NCBI GenBank assembly: GCA_025769875.1
Contig: JAGFNK010000094.1
Span: 1-64,000 of the forward strand
Length of the DNA stretch: 64,000 bases
Reading direction: 5' to 3'
Source of the DNA: Russula earlei
Taxonomy: Eukaryota > Basidiomycota > Agaricomycetes > Russulales > Russulaceae
Part shown: positions 1 to 11,464 of the stretch, piece after piece
Numbering within the stretch: position 1 is the first letter of the stretch
How the letters are laid out: each line of letters opens with the position of its first letter
Position numbers and translations under genes: made by a program
The notes under the pieces: model-generated
What the model saw: only the letters and a program-made list of their open reading frames with translations
Databases searched by the model: none
Told to the model about the DNA's origin: nothing

Positions 1-1
1 A

Positions 2-2852
2 GGTTTCTCAGAAGAAGCAGCCAAACGACTCCCACCCAGTCGAGGAGAACTCGACTTCAGAATTACCCTAAAACCCGACGCCCCCAAATTCCTTGATTGC
101 CGAACTTACCCACTCCCCCAGAATGAGAAACAAGAATTGTCAAGACAAATACAAGAAGACCTAGCCAAAGGTTTCATCAAAGATGGCGTCTCAGACTTTG
201 TATCCCCTGTCTTCTTTGTCCAAAAAAAGGATGGCACCGCTCCACGGATGGTAGTTGATTACCGAAAACTCAATAACGCCACAGTTCCCGATTACCATGC
301 CTTACCTAACATGGAAGAACAACTACACCGACTAAGGGGCAAAACCACCTTCAGCAAATTCGACGTCCGAGCTGGCTACAATAACATTCTGATCCATCCC
401 TGAAGACCGACACAAAGGCGCCTTTAAAACTCAATTTGGTACCTTCATCCCCATGGTAATGGGCTTCGGCTTTACCAATGCCCCAGCTGCCTTCCAACGA
501 GCAATGAACCATACCCTCCGACCTTGGCTTTTAAAATACCCAGAGAATACCTGCAACTATCTAGACGACGTAGCAATAGCCACAGGGGCGGGAGAAGAGC
601 TCCTTCACCAACAAATCACACACGAATTCCTTGACCTGCTTGAAAGAGATTCCTATTTCCTAAAGGCGTCAAAATGTGCCTTTGAACGACACGAAATTGA
701 TTTCCTGGGTTTTCGGATCAATCAAGGAACCCTCAAAATTGACCCAGTCAAAATGGACGGCCTCAAAAACTGGCCAAGACCCCCCAACAATCTGAAACAG
801 GTACAACAAATCATGGGCGCCCTCAATTATCAACGACCATTCATCCGAGACTTCGCGAAAATAGCTCGCCCCATTTTTTCTACAATCAAGAAAGGAACCC
901 CCTTTCTCTGGACACCAGAAGCAGTCACAGCCCTAGAAACCCTGATAGCAGCGGTCTGCGACGACCCTGAACTTTATACTGCCAACCCCGACCTCCCATA
1001 CGAATTAGAAACCGATGCCTCACAGTTTGCCACCGGAGCTGTCCTCTTTCAAAAGGATCAAAGAGGAAAAAGAAAAATGATCGGGAATATGTCACACGCG
1101 TTCAACGAAGCAGAAAGGAACTACCCAGTCTGGGATAGGGAGTTCCTAGCTCTGATCCTTGCACTCCAACACTGGAGATACCTATTAGTTGGAACTAAAC
1201 ACCCCATCAAAATTTTCACGGACCATGCTAACTTGGCTCACTACCGACTCCCCCACAAAATCAACCGAAGGATTGCTGGGTACATCTCAACACTCGCGGA
1301 TTATCACTTCGAAATCCACCACAAACCCGGAGTCTCCAATCGTGCGGACGCCCTCTCTCGACGACCTGACCACAATGATGGGTCGGGAGACAACCAGAAC
1401 ACCACAGCACTCCCTGATAAACTTTTCATTCGCACGCTCCACACTGAGGACCTTTATGAACAAGTACTAACCGAACAAAGGAAAAGAAAGTCAGATCTCC
1501 TCATGTGGAAGGTCAAACACGGTCTTCAAGAAGAAGAAGATGCACTATTCAAAGATGGAAAATTGGTAGTGCCGTATCAAGAACCCCTCCTACGAAAAAT
1601 TCTACATACCTACCATGACAGTATCCTCGGCGGGCACACAGGAAACGCCCGAACCCTGTATTCAATTCAAGAATCCTTCTGGTGGCCAAAAATGGCTTAC
1701 TTTATCAGGGACTACATCCGAGGCTGCGCAACTTGTCAAGCCAACAAGACTTCCACACATCCAACTCGTCCCCCAATTTATCCGATTCCCCCTGAGTTCC
1801 AAAAACCATTCCAAACCTTAGCAATCGACTGGATCGTCGATCTCCCATTGTCAGAAGAATGTAACACTATCATGACCATCACCGACCACGACTCTACCAA
1901 AGCGGCAATATTCATACCATGTCGTAAAGACATGGGGACCCTAGCAATGGCTAAATTGTTTTTACTGACATGCCTTCCCTTGGACTGGGGTCCCCTCCAA
2001 GATCGTTTCCGATCGAGACCCTCGCTTTACCTCCGACCTGTTCAAAGAAGTTTCCCGAATCCTCGGGATCAATCAAAACTTAAGCACTGCCTACCACCCT
2101 CAAACTGATGGACAATCAGAAAGAACAAACCAAACCCTGGAAATGTATCTGCGCATCTACACAGGAGAGAAACAGGAAGAATGGGCGCACTGGCTCCCCA
2201 TAGCCCAATACCATTTTAACGCCCACAAGTCTACTACCACCAAAAAAACCCCCTATGAACTCCTCATTGGGTTTAACCCTCAAGGACTCGGCACCCAGCT
2301 CAAATCCAAGTTCCCTGGAATCCAAGAACGACTCCAAGCATTAAAAGACATGAGGGAATCTGCACAAGAGGCAATGAAAAGGGCACAGAATAATTGGATC
2401 AAGGAAACCAAATTCAAGGGTTTCGAAGAAGGACAGAAGGTTTGGTTGGAAGGCACTAACTTAAAAACCCCCATCAGTTTCATAAGTTCCGCCCCAAACG
2501 ATTCGGCCCTTTTATCATTACCAAACGAATCTCCCACATCGTTTATCAACTCCAATTACCACCCCAATGGAACATCCACAACGTGTTTCATGCCTCCCTC
2601 TTATCTCCAGTCACAGAAACAGCCGAACATGGACCAAACTTCCCTGAGCCACCACCTGACCTTATCTCGGGAGAATATGAAGTCGAGAAAATTACCGCTC
2701 AACGTCTCCATAGAAACCGCCTCCAATACAGGGTCCGGTGGAAAGGGTATTCCGCAGCAGAAGATACCTGGGAACCTCTCTCAAACCTTAAAAACGCTCA
2801 GGATGCCATCACCATGTTTCACCTCCAACAACAACCCACCAAACTCCGTACC
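2..2852 (+). pseudogene. pol: Pol polyprotein (RT-RNaseH-integrase-chromodomain), family A copy 1
   Basis: The frame is open from base 2 at the start of the RT domain and continues past the window edge. An extra base near 398-401 causes a stop, and the RT resumes in the frame read from about 399. The catalytic YLDD box lies near 558-569. RNase H follows (EIHHKPG and LSRR near 1310-1361). The integrase shows an HHCC zinc module (near 1590-1745) and the core DxD/E. A second frameshift lies near 1960-1995 and a third near 2465-2480. The C-terminal chromodomain occupies about 2675-2820 (YEVEKI ... RWKGY ... DTWEP). Chromodomains of this class tether integration to methylated H3K9 chromatin. Because of the frameshifts no full protein can be made. 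The chromodomain frame has no stop before the third ORF, unlike family B, where pol stops at once. Confidence 0.92.
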
Positions 2853-4522
2853 ATGACCACCACTAACTCTGACCCCGCAGAATCCCATCACTCAGACGAA
2901 AGTCTGGACGATCTAGAACATCAATTCCAAACACTTACGATACAACAACGTACACTACTCCCCCGAATTAACTCACGTAACCCCCCTTCTTATTCCGTTA
3001 ACGACCCCGCTATCCCCGACCGTGGATATACAATTTTCAATTTAGCCGCCAGAGAACAACTCTTTTCCGGAATCCTTTCTCCTGGCGACTTCCGCGGTTT
3101 TCAATTACTTATGACAGACCCCCGTTTCTCTGAGTTTCATTTACCCGTACGAAGAGCAGTACTTACAGATTTAGTGTGGAACCACATCACACGATCAGCC
3201 TACATAAATACCCCCACTCCTTCCGAGTGGTCAGCCTGGCACCACGAACACGCTACCTCTACATACAACACCCCAATGTCCTCCCCCGTCTCTAGTTCAT
3301 CCCCTCTCCCTATCCTTACCCCTTCCCCCACCATCAAAGCAGGAACCCCTCTCACCCGAAGTCATTCAACACATCATCGACCAACGAACCTTTCATCGTC
3401 CCAGACGAGACCGAGGTCCAAGACCTTGCGGCTACCCTCAACCCACTCGCCATCCGAGAAGGAACACCCTCGCCAACCCCGACCGAAGTAGACCCCACTC
3501 ACCCTGGCCCCCCGTGGTTTGTTTACGAACCTTACACGCATGTTCCCCCTTTTTACATTCACGTTAATGGGCGAAAACGCCTATTACCTTACTTACGTGT
3601 CGCCTTATATAACGACGAACCCATGCTTCTAGGGACTATGGGTCGAGGAGAACCCACTTATGGAGAAAAGCTCATCGCCCGGCCCGTTGTCTCTGCCCCT
3701 CATCCCTCTGTCTCTGCCTCTGACCTCCGCCTCCTCATTGAGGACCACCCCTTCCATTTTGATGCTGCCCAAGCCCTCGAAAACCTCCATGACCCCGGTG
3801 CTCTTGCCGATGTCTACCGCCTCCGTACCAGCTCTTTCAAGTTGAAAGTTTTGGAGGGCAAGCGCGCCTCTATCCAAGGGGCTCTAAGTGTCCTTCAAGG
3901 GCAACTCGCTGATCGACTCCATGAAATCCAGTCCCACACTAAAGAAGTCGCCACCATCCGCAGTCGCCTTCGGGCCAACAACACTTCCGTCCGAGTTCGC
4001 CATCAACTCGATAACTTGATGACTGATGGGGGTCTCACCCGTGACACTGGACCATATTACTCACTGGCAGGGAGTTACGACAAGATTGAGGACTCAAAGG
4101 AACCATCCACCTCCCCTTCACCATCCATTCACCCCCCTCTCTCCCTGACCCCTCCACTCCAGTACCTCCCTCCCCGTGTTGTCGACCAGTCCCAAAACGA
4201 CGCCCCCATGGGGTCACCCTCCCACTTCCCTCAAATGTTCTCTGATGACGCCAGTACTCCCAACACCCCTCTCACCCCCGCACGAATGACTAAAGCACAG
4301 CGTCACCAACTTCAGAAACGGCAGCACATCTGCAAACACTGCAACACCAGGGGGCACTGGAACAAGGACTGTAACAGACCTCATACTAATTGCAGCGGAC
4401 AAGTGGATTGCATCCTCAGGAGGACCCACCGGAGCTACAGGGGCTTCTGCCCTAGAGCTATGGGACCCCAGAGCACGTGGCCAGAGGTCGAGGGCGATGA
4501 ACTCCGTGAGTCGGGTCCCTGA
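2853..4522 (+). pseudogene. Third ORF downstream of pol with CCHC zinc knuckle, family A
   Basis: A coding region lies between chromodomain and LTR. It begins near an ATG at 2853 and shifts frame near 3345. It then runs to the stop at 4520-4522. The second part contains a conserved hydrophobic block (PPWFVYEPY onward, about 3505-3640), a helical coiled-coil-like stretch (about 3840-4010) and a Ser/Pro-rich linker. It ends in one CX2CX4HX4C knuckle (CKHCNTRGHWNKDC, 4330-4371). The same block order occurs in family C (7645-8773, minus). The family C copy shows the matching sequence EPLIHATLGKGAP where this one has EPMLLGTMGRGEP. No known domain is recognised apart from the knuckle. A nucleic-acid-binding accessory role is inference. 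Confidence 0.75.
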
Positions 4523-4562
4523 GACCGATTAGTTCGGAGAACTAAGCATGAGGGGGGCATGA

Positions 4563-5167
4563 TGTTGTAAACTACCCTTTGTCGGTTTGTCCATTATTGT
4601 TCTTCTTTATTATCCTGGTCTCCGTGGTTACTGTTTCATCCCTTGATGGTGATCCCCTATTGTTTCACCTATTGTGTTTCACTTATTGTGTTTCGCTTAT
4701 TGTGTTTCACCTATTGTCGAGTTACTTTCGCTATTGGTCTACCCTTACCTATTGTTCTGCTTATAGTACTGTACAGCCTCACCACATACAGTATTTAAGC
4801 GCCTGTAGAAGCTGGGGAATGCCCCAAGCTTAGCTTTGTCCCATTTCCTGTCGCATCCCTTGCCTTGTACACTCTCTCAATCACAACTTCGCTTGTGCTG
4901 GCCTACACCTTGCTTGACCTGAGCACACCTCAAGGAACCCTCGTGTTCCTCTTCCTCCTCTACCTCTCTCTCATCGTCTTCCTCTTCTGTGAAACCAGGA
5001 GATCGACTCTGTCTGCGGACTGAGTCATTGTCTGACTCAGCCTTGAGACGCTAAACCATTGAACCGGTCTCCTTGAGCCGGCCCCCATTGAACCCTTGAA
5101 CCAAGTCACAGGGACTTGGCCCCACTGAACCTTGAGCTGACGCTCTAACGGCCGCGACGCCGTTACA
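4563..5167 (+). repeat. 3' LTR of family A copy 1
   Basis: The 605-bp LTR begins TGTTGTAAAC after a purine-rich tract (ATGAGGGGGGCATGA, 4548-4562) and ends GCCGTTACA. It is homologous along its length to the inverted LTR at 20999-21576. A TATA-like GTATTTAAG lies at 4791-4799. The sequence AAGCTTAGCTT at 4826-4836, about 30 bp on, is the likely mRNA 5' end; it is complementary to the primer-binding site of family A copy 2. The flank AAGAC at 5168-5172 is family B integrase sequence. Confidence 0.9.
4658..4717 (+). repeat. 14-bp tandem repeat in the family A LTR
   Basis: Four to five degenerate copies of the unit YTATTGTGTTTCAC stand in tandem upstream of the TATA box. The sister LTR (near 21460-21485 in reverse) has fewer copies, so the array has changed length between copies. 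Confidence 0.8.
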
Positions 5168-5732
5168 AAGACTATCAAAACTAAACCAACTCAGAGAAGA
5201 AGTAGCTGCCTCCCTGAACCGAGCAACAGAAATCATGAAGCAATCAGGACCTCAAACCTCCACCTTTCGTTTTAAAGAAGGGGATCAAGTATGGCTGGAA
5301 GCCACAAATCTACGTACGACTCACCCAAAAGCAAAACTAGCCCCTCGACGCTATGGACCATTCAAAGTCATCACTGCCTATCCAGTAAACGTTCGCCTCG
5401 AACTACCAAAGTCTTGGAAGATACACCCGGTTTTTCACCACTCCCTGATTAAACCTTACAAAGAAACCATTGCCCACGGTCCTAACTTTTCAAACCCGCC
5501 ACCAATATTAGTCGAAGGTGAAGAACAATATGAAGTAGAGCAGATCCTAAACTCTCGACTCTCCCCAAACCGCAAAGGAATCCAATACCTAGTTAAATGG
5601 AAAGGGTATACGGTCGCAGAAAATACTTGGGAACCAGCATCTAACCTATTAAAAGCGCAATCACTTGTTAAAGACTTCCATCGGAAATATCCGAAGGCGC
5701 TTAGAACAATTCCCACCAGGAGTAACCCCTAA
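5168..5732 (+). pseudogene. pol: Integrase C-terminus and chromodomain, family B copy 1 (truncated)
   Basis: The reading frame carries the integrase GPY/F module (RRYGPFKVI near 5347-5373). A chromodomain follows (YEVEQIL ... VKWKGY ... NTWEP, about 5529-5640), with the stop at 5730-5732. Copy 2 on the minus strand (13622-14454) is closely similar. The N-terminal part is missing because family A copy 1 has inserted upstream. An intact CGA at 5220-5222 corresponds to a TGA stop in copy 2. Confidence 0.88.
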
Positions 5733-5980
5733 ACCAACAAACTCTCACCATGACCTCTGTCAATGATTACCTTTATCCTTGTTACCGACAAACTTTTCAG
5801 AGAACTCCTGCGATCACATGCACTCAATCGACCACAGCCATCCCCAAAGCAATCCATAGAACAAGGGAGAATTCCCCACGAACGAACAAACTTCGACTTT
5901 TTATATGCAAACTACTCCACCTTCCAAAGAAACAAATTCCTACTGTTGCAGGAGCAACAGGTCTATAAAGAGGGGATGAA
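5168..5980 (+). mobile_element. Family B copy 1, 3' internal region
   Basis: This is the remaining 3' internal part of a second Ty3/Gypsy chromovirus, starting abruptly inside the integrase C-terminal region where family A copy 1 inserted. It contains the integrase tail and chromodomain (5168-5732). A roughly 250-bp tail follows, then a purine tract AAAGAGGGGATGAA (5967-5980) directly before the LTR at 5981. The same order occurs at 13375-14454 on the minus strand. The 5733-5980 tail has short overlapping open frames (from 5750 and 5763) shared with copy 2, but no homologue of the third ORF of families A and C. Confidence 0.88.
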
Positions 5981-7644
5981 TGTTACGAACCAAGGCCAAA
6001 TCCTGGTCAAGGATTGTCCTATTTTACTCAAGAAAGACCTCTCTCACTTTGCATTGCCGACTCCCTTCCATTTTCTGGGCTATCCCTCCTGCGGTACAAG
6101 ATATTGCTATTTGCAAAGGCACTCTAACACGACCAGGCACCGGTTTCCTAATTGGGTAATCATCGCGTGGCAGCCACATGGCCACCCAGCCACCATGGAC
6201 CCGAAACAGCGGCACAAACTCTTAGAAACTGTTGCATAAATCATCTGACGTCATCAAGGCTCCAATGACATCATGGCTGACTGAGCGACTCCACAGTGAC
6301 CTCATAGGCTCACTAAGCACCCCACAGTGACATCATAAATGATGTCATCGCTCCACAATGATCAGTAATGCGCTCAGTAAGCCTGAAACTTGACACAAGC
6401 AAGTTTATGCCTCTGTAGTCCTATTGGATGGTACCAAAGAGTCTAGAATAGTCCCAGTGCTTTGTAATCGACCCTGTACACTGTATATAAGCCCCAATGA
6501 AACATGGCAGTCGTCAGACTGTCCATTTGTGATACTCTCATCTTCCTGGGTACTGTCAAGACACGTACTGCTGATCACTAAGGACTCAGGAGCAGGTGGG
6601 CAAGGGTCGGAACAAATGGTACGCGGCGAAGGCGGCGTTGAACAAGAGGACGAGCCAAACGACGAGGAGGTACCAGATGGGGACTGGTAAGTGTTGCAAG
6701 AGGCAGAGGCGAAGACTGGAGGCCAGTGCAGCGAAGGGCTTTAGACAAGGCGGTCGTTGAAGAGTACCTTGGAGGCGAGGGAAGTCTTTAAACTGAGCGG
6801 TCGCAGGGGAGTACCCAGGAGTATGAGAGTATCACAAATGGACAGTCTGACGACTGCCATGTTTCATTGGGGCTTATATACAGTGTACAGGGTCGATTAC
6901 AAAGCACTGGGACTATTCTAGACTCTTTGGTACCATCCAATAGGACTACAGAGGCATAAACTTGCTTGTGTCAAGTTTCAGGCTTACTGAGCGCATTACT
7001 GATCATTGTGGAGCGATGACATCATTTATGATGTCACTGTGGGGCGCTTAGTGAGCCTATGAGGTCACTGTGGAGTCGCTCAGTCAGCCATGATGTCATT
7101 GGAGCCTTGATGACGTCAGATGATTTATGCAACAGTTTCTAAGAGTTTGTGCCGCTGTTTCGGGTCCATGGTGGCTGGGTGGCCATGTGGCTGCCACGCG
7201 ATGATTACCCGATTAGGAAACCGGTGCCTGGTCGTGTTAGAGTGCCTTTGCAATAGCAATATCTTGTACCGCAGGAGGGATAGCCCAGAAGATGGAAGGG
7301 AGTCAGCAATGCAAAGTGAGAGAGGTCTTTCTTGAGTAAAATAGGACAATCCTTGACCAGGATTTGGCCTTGGTTCGTAACAGGTACTCCCCTGCGACCG
7401 CTCAGTTTAAAGACTCCTCTCGCTTCCAAGGTACTCTTCTACGACCGCCTTGTTTAAAGCCCCTCACTGCACTGGCTTCTAACCTTCGCCTCTGCCTCCA
7501 GTTACACGGACCAGTCCCCATCTGGTACATCTTAGTCATTTGGCTCGTCCTCTTGTTCAACGCCGCCTACGCCGCGTACCATCTGTTCCAACCTTTGCCC
7601 ACCTGCTCCTGAGTCCGCACGGATCAGCAGTACGTGTCTTGACA
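5981..7644 (+). repeat. 3' LTR of family B copy 1, split by a reversed solo LTR
   Basis: The LTR starts TGTTACGAAC at 5981 and ends GTCTTGACA at 7644. It is interrupted at 6553/6554 by a reversed copy of itself and resumes at 7383-7387 with a repeated GGTAC. Without the insertion it is about 830 bp, matching the 829-bp LTR at 12546-13374. It carries a TATA box (CTGTATATAAG near 6480-6490). The 3' flank enters the family C third ORF at 7645, so element B copy 1 lies inside element C. Confidence 0.9.
6554..7382 (-). mobile_element. Solo LTR of family B nested in a family B LTR
   Basis: This is an 829-bp LTR in minus orientation. On the plus strand it begins TGTCAAGACACG and ends GGTTCGTAACA. 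It is bounded by a perfect 5-bp target-site duplication, GGTAC (6549-6553 and 7383-7387). No internal sequence remains, so it is a solo LTR left by LTR-LTR recombination after insertion into the host LTR. With the host LTR it forms inverted arms of about 570 bp (5981-6553 against 6810-7382). Confidence 0.93.
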
Positions 7645-8773
7645 GTACCCTTTTTGTTGCACGATCTGGTCTGTGGGGACAGACTGGTCGTATGTGCCCC
7701 AGTTCACCACAATGAAAGCAGGTTTTTCTGGGGTGACAGGTGGAGATGAAGGTAGGTCTGGGAGGCCTTGACTCATCGGAGGTGAAGGACGAGTTAGTAG
7801 GTCGGAAGGAGTCGGCGGAGGAAGACGAATCGAGTCGCATAAGTTCCTGTAAGCGACTATCACCTTCTTCTTCCTTGGAGCGGTCTTGCCATCAGAGGTT
7901 AAGGGTAACCCTATTGAGAGAATTGGCGGTGGCAAGGGTTTGTTTGACCTCCTTGAGGTGGCCTTGGTGCTCGAGGATTTGTGCGAAGAGGAGGCGTATG
8001 GTTTGTCTCCTCTTAAGTATTTCCGACGTTCTGAACCTGTAAGACTTGACCCCTGCTGTAAGGGAGGGGTCGTTGTCGTCCTCGATGGCCCTGGTGACGA
8101 AGTCTGTGTAAGGCTGGTTAGCGAGGAGCATGTCCCACTGCTCCTCGTTTGGTACAGGGATGGGCCAGGCAGCGGCGATGGGTGTGAATACATGGGAGAA
8201 GATGGGGGCTCCCTTGCCAAGGGTAGCATGGATGAGGGGTTCTGGTCGGGCCTCCAGCTCGATGAGGAACCAATTGGCCCTGTACATAGTCCCTCCGGGG
8301 TACTCAGGGACTGCGAAGTCAATGAGGGGGTGGTCAGAGGAGGGGATCCAGTCAGGGCTGGGTTGTGGAAGGTGAGGGGCGTCAAAGAATTTGGTGGCCT
8401 CAAATTGTTTGGCAAGGGAGAATGGGGATGGAGTGCGTCCTGGGAAAAGGTCAAGTCCCAGGGCGTTGGACTCGGATCCCAGAAGGGTTGAGGTGAGGGA
8501 GATGGAAGGTGAAAGGAGGGATAGACAGACTCAGGCGACAGCGTCGTCGTCGTCCTCATCGCACTCGTAGGCAGGAGGGTTGTTGAAGGGTAGAGTCCTT
8601 CTTGCCAGTTGGGGAGTGGGGGAGGCGATGGCGTCGACGTCGGCATAGGAAAGAGTGGGGGAAGGGTAGGCAAGAACGGGGGAGGCACAAGTGGGGACTG
8701 GGGACGAGGGACAGTAGGCAGGGGATGAGTAGGTTGGGATGGGCGAGGATGGAATATAAACTGGGGATTGAGA
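7645..8773 (-). pseudogene. Third ORF with CCHC zinc knuckle, family C
   Basis: This minus-strand frame starts at an ATG near 8773 with a Ser/Pro/Tyr-rich N-terminus. It reads through to 7645 with two TGA interruptions (near 8531 and 7892). It includes a conserved block (about 8287-7950), a helical segment (FAQILEHQGHLKEVKQTL), and a CX2CX4HX4C knuckle (CFHCGELGHIRPVC, near 7720-7679). The family B LTR truncates the end. An overlapping frame from 8934 is open but purely Pro/Ser/Thr-rich and looks like the shadow. Homology with the family A third ORF supports the chosen frame. Confidence 0.7.
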
Positions 8774-8914
8774 CATTGGCAGATATGAGAAGAGGTAGAG
8801 TTTGAAGGTGAAGAAGGTGGAGAAGGTGAAGAAGTAGTTTGGTAAGTGGAATGGATGAGATGGCAAGCAAGTTGTAGAAGATGCTCTGCCGTCTTGAGTT
8901 CTGGAGGAGGGTTT

Positions 8915-11464
8915 TTATACATGAGCTCGTCCACCCGCAGGGGAATTTGTCTTTGAGTTCAAGTATTCTTTGAGTAGAGCTGGAGCGTGAAGGTCAGCAG
9001 AATTGACCCATGAGCGCTCCGAAACCGGGTATCCTTCCCAATGAACAAGGTATTGTGTCCTGCCTCGGTACTTCCTGTCTCCGATGATAGCAGCAATTTC
9101 ATATTCTTCTTCTCCTTGTACAATGTCAGGTGGTGGTCGGGAAAAAGCTTTGCCGTATGCCCCTGTTTCAGTGAATGGCATGAGAAGATCCACATGAAAC
9201 ACATTGTGGATTTTCATTGATGGGGGCAATTTGATGCGATATGCCACTGGTGTGATTTGTTGTATCACCTCAAATGGTCCATAACGCCAGGGGGCAAGCT
9301 TCTTTGACGGGGCCTTGACCACCAGATTACGTCCATCCAGCCACACGAGTTGTCCTTCTTCGAGCTTTCTTGGTTCTTCTGATGGTTTGATACGTTTCAG
9401 AAGTTCCTCCTGCGCCCTGGATCGTACCTGTTCCATGATTTTGAGACATGTTTCAGCCTCAGGAACTGATATATCCATTGTTGTCCATTTGGCAGTTGGA
9501 TTGAAACCAAAAAGAAGTTCGTGTGGTGTGTGCCTGGTGCCTTCATGTCGCCAAGTATTGTGAGCAAACTCAGCAATAGGAAGTAGTGTGTGCCAATCGT
9601 TTTGCCGTTCATTTACGAATTCCCTTAGATAAGTCTCAATCCAGAGGTTCATCTGCTCAGTTTGTCCGTCCGTGCATGGGTGAAAGGCGGTGCTCAAATT
9701 TTGTTTGATCCCTGTGGCTTTACAGATGGCCCTGGCGAAGTTTCCTTTGAAACGAGGGTCCCTGTCAGAGATGATTCTCTTGGGAATTCCGAACCATGGA
9801 AATAGATTAGCCAGGTATTTGATGGCGACGCCCACACCATCTATGGTTTTATTGCAGGGGATAAACTTTGCGGCCTTTGAGCAGCCTTGATCGACAATGG
9901 TAAGAATGGAATCGTATGATCCGGACTTTGGAAGATCCATGATAAGGTCCATTGAAACATATTGGAAGGGGCCAGCTGACACATTTGTATCAAATGGTTG
10001 GAGTGGCACATGTTTCAGGGTGGTGATGGCTTTAGATTCTTGACACTTAGCACATCCCTTGATGTATTCTTCTACAAATAGACAGATTCTAGGTCCTTCG
10101 TATTTCCTTCTTATAAGATCCCAGGTGTTAGCGATGCCAGGGTGTCCTCCCACTGGGGAATCATGGACTTCCTTCAAGACTTCCCATCGTAAAACGGGGT
10201 CATCAGGCAGGTAAGTGCATAAGGGGAGTGACTTGTGTGAGTAAGCTTTGCGTGCAAAGGCTTCCTGGTTATCACCAAAGGTACGGTTAAGGGTAGGAGC
10301 ATGAGCTTCAGGGACATTTGCCATTTGCAAGTGCTCATTGAAGAAATGATCAGGTAGGAGTGTGATAGCTTTGTTATGAATGTTTTCTCCTTTGTGATCA
10401 GGTCGTCATGATAGAATATCGGCAACAGTGTTAGATTTTCCAGGGATAGTCATTAACTTAAAGTTGTATTCCTGGAGGAGGGCCATCCACCTTGCTTGAC
10501 GTGGTGAAAGGTCCTGGGGTTTGCGGAAGTAGGCCAAATTGGCATGATCTGTACGAATAGTTACTTCATGACGTGCCCCAAGTAGCCAGTGTCGGTATTC
10601 TTTAAGGACAGATACTATAGGGAGTAGTTCTCTGTCATGGATATCGTAGTTCCTTTCTGCTGGTAATAGGGATCTTGAAAAATATACCAGAGGATGGATA
10701 CCATCTTCAAATTGCTGAGATATAGTGGCTCCCAGAGCGAAAGAAGAGGCGTCGGCATCCACAATGAAAGGTTTGTTGAAATCTGGGTTATGAAGAACAG
10801 GGTAATGGGTGAAGATATTTTTGAGGATATTGAATGAAGATTCTGTGTAATTATCCCAGACCCAAGGTTTGTTCTTCTTAGTGAGCCAGACTAGGGGTTG
10901 AACGATATCCGAGTATTTTGGAATGAAATTGCGATAGTAGTTCCCAAATCCAAGGAAAGAGCGTAGCTCATGTAGATTGGTAGGGGCTTTCCAATCACGA
11001 ATTCCCTTGACTTTGATTGGGTCCATCTTGATCATTCCTTTGCCAATAATGACACCAAGATAGTCAATTTCTTCTTTGTGAAATTGACATTTCTCGGGTT
11101 TAAGAAAGAGGTCATTATTTTGAAGCTTCTTAAAGATGCAAGTAACGAGGTCTTTGTGATACTCCCATCCTTTAGATGCTTGTGTGGCGATGATGCTGTC
11201 GTCCATGTAGATGTGGAACTCCATATCATGGTGATTGAGTTCTTCTCTAAAGATATCATTGACCATAGATTGGAAGGTGGCAGGGGCGTTAGTGAGACCA
11301 AAGGTCATCACCATAGGTTCAAATAAACCCTTATTTGTTTTGAATGCTGCCTTCCATTGATTGCCGTCTTTTATGTGTATGTTGTTATAACCCCATCATA
11401 CATCGAATTTAGTGAAGTATTGTTTACTTCCTAAGCAAGTGATGATTTCGGGAATGAGAGGAAG
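8915..11464 (-). pseudogene. pol: Pol (RT palm, RNase H, integrase, chromodomain), family C
   Basis: Reading on the minus strand from the solo-LTR edge, the RT shows FTKFDV then a TGA stop (11396-11398) where relatives have CGA or CAA. The YMDD box follows near 11210. RNase H ends with a second TGA (10406-10408) at the LSRRP motif, where family A has CGA. The integrase (10330 to about 9200) has the HHCC finger, catalytic Asp near MDLIMDL and SDRDPRF, and the catalytic Glu in GQTEQMN. A chromodomain (EEYEIAAIIG ... VHWEGYPVSERSW) closes the protein at 8915. Apart from the two nonsense codons the reading frame is well preserved. Confidence 0.92.

Larger units (their letters stand above)
1..5167 (+). 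mobile_element. Ty3/Gypsy chromovirus, family A copy 1 (3' part, degenerate)
   Basis: This is the 3' two thirds of an LTR retrotransposon. In order it shows reverse transcriptase, RNase H, integrase, chromodomain, a CCHC-bearing third ORF and the 3' LTR (4563-5167). The gag, protease and 5' LTR lie off the left edge. The LTR matches the 5' LTR of a second copy at 20999-21576 in reverse orientation. Immediately after the LTR, at 5168, sequence resumes inside the integrase of a different element (family B), so copy 1 is an insertion into B. The order RT-RNaseH-IN-chromodomain places it in the Ty3/Gypsy chromoviruses. At least four frameshifts make it non-functional. Confidence 0.93.

Noticed and set aside
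4658..4717. Short tandem array considered as a CRISPR-like array
   Set aside because: The units are contiguous without spacers, in a eukaryotic LTR.
5763..6239. 158-codon frame after the family B chromodomain
   Set aside because: Most of it lies within the LTR, as shown by the solo LTR boundaries and their GGTAC duplication, so it is not a gene.
7624..8934. Long Pro/Ser-rich open frame on the minus strand
   Set aside because: The alternative frame (8773-7645) has homology to the family A third ORF and the zinc knuckle. The longer open frame has no such match and is probably its shadow.
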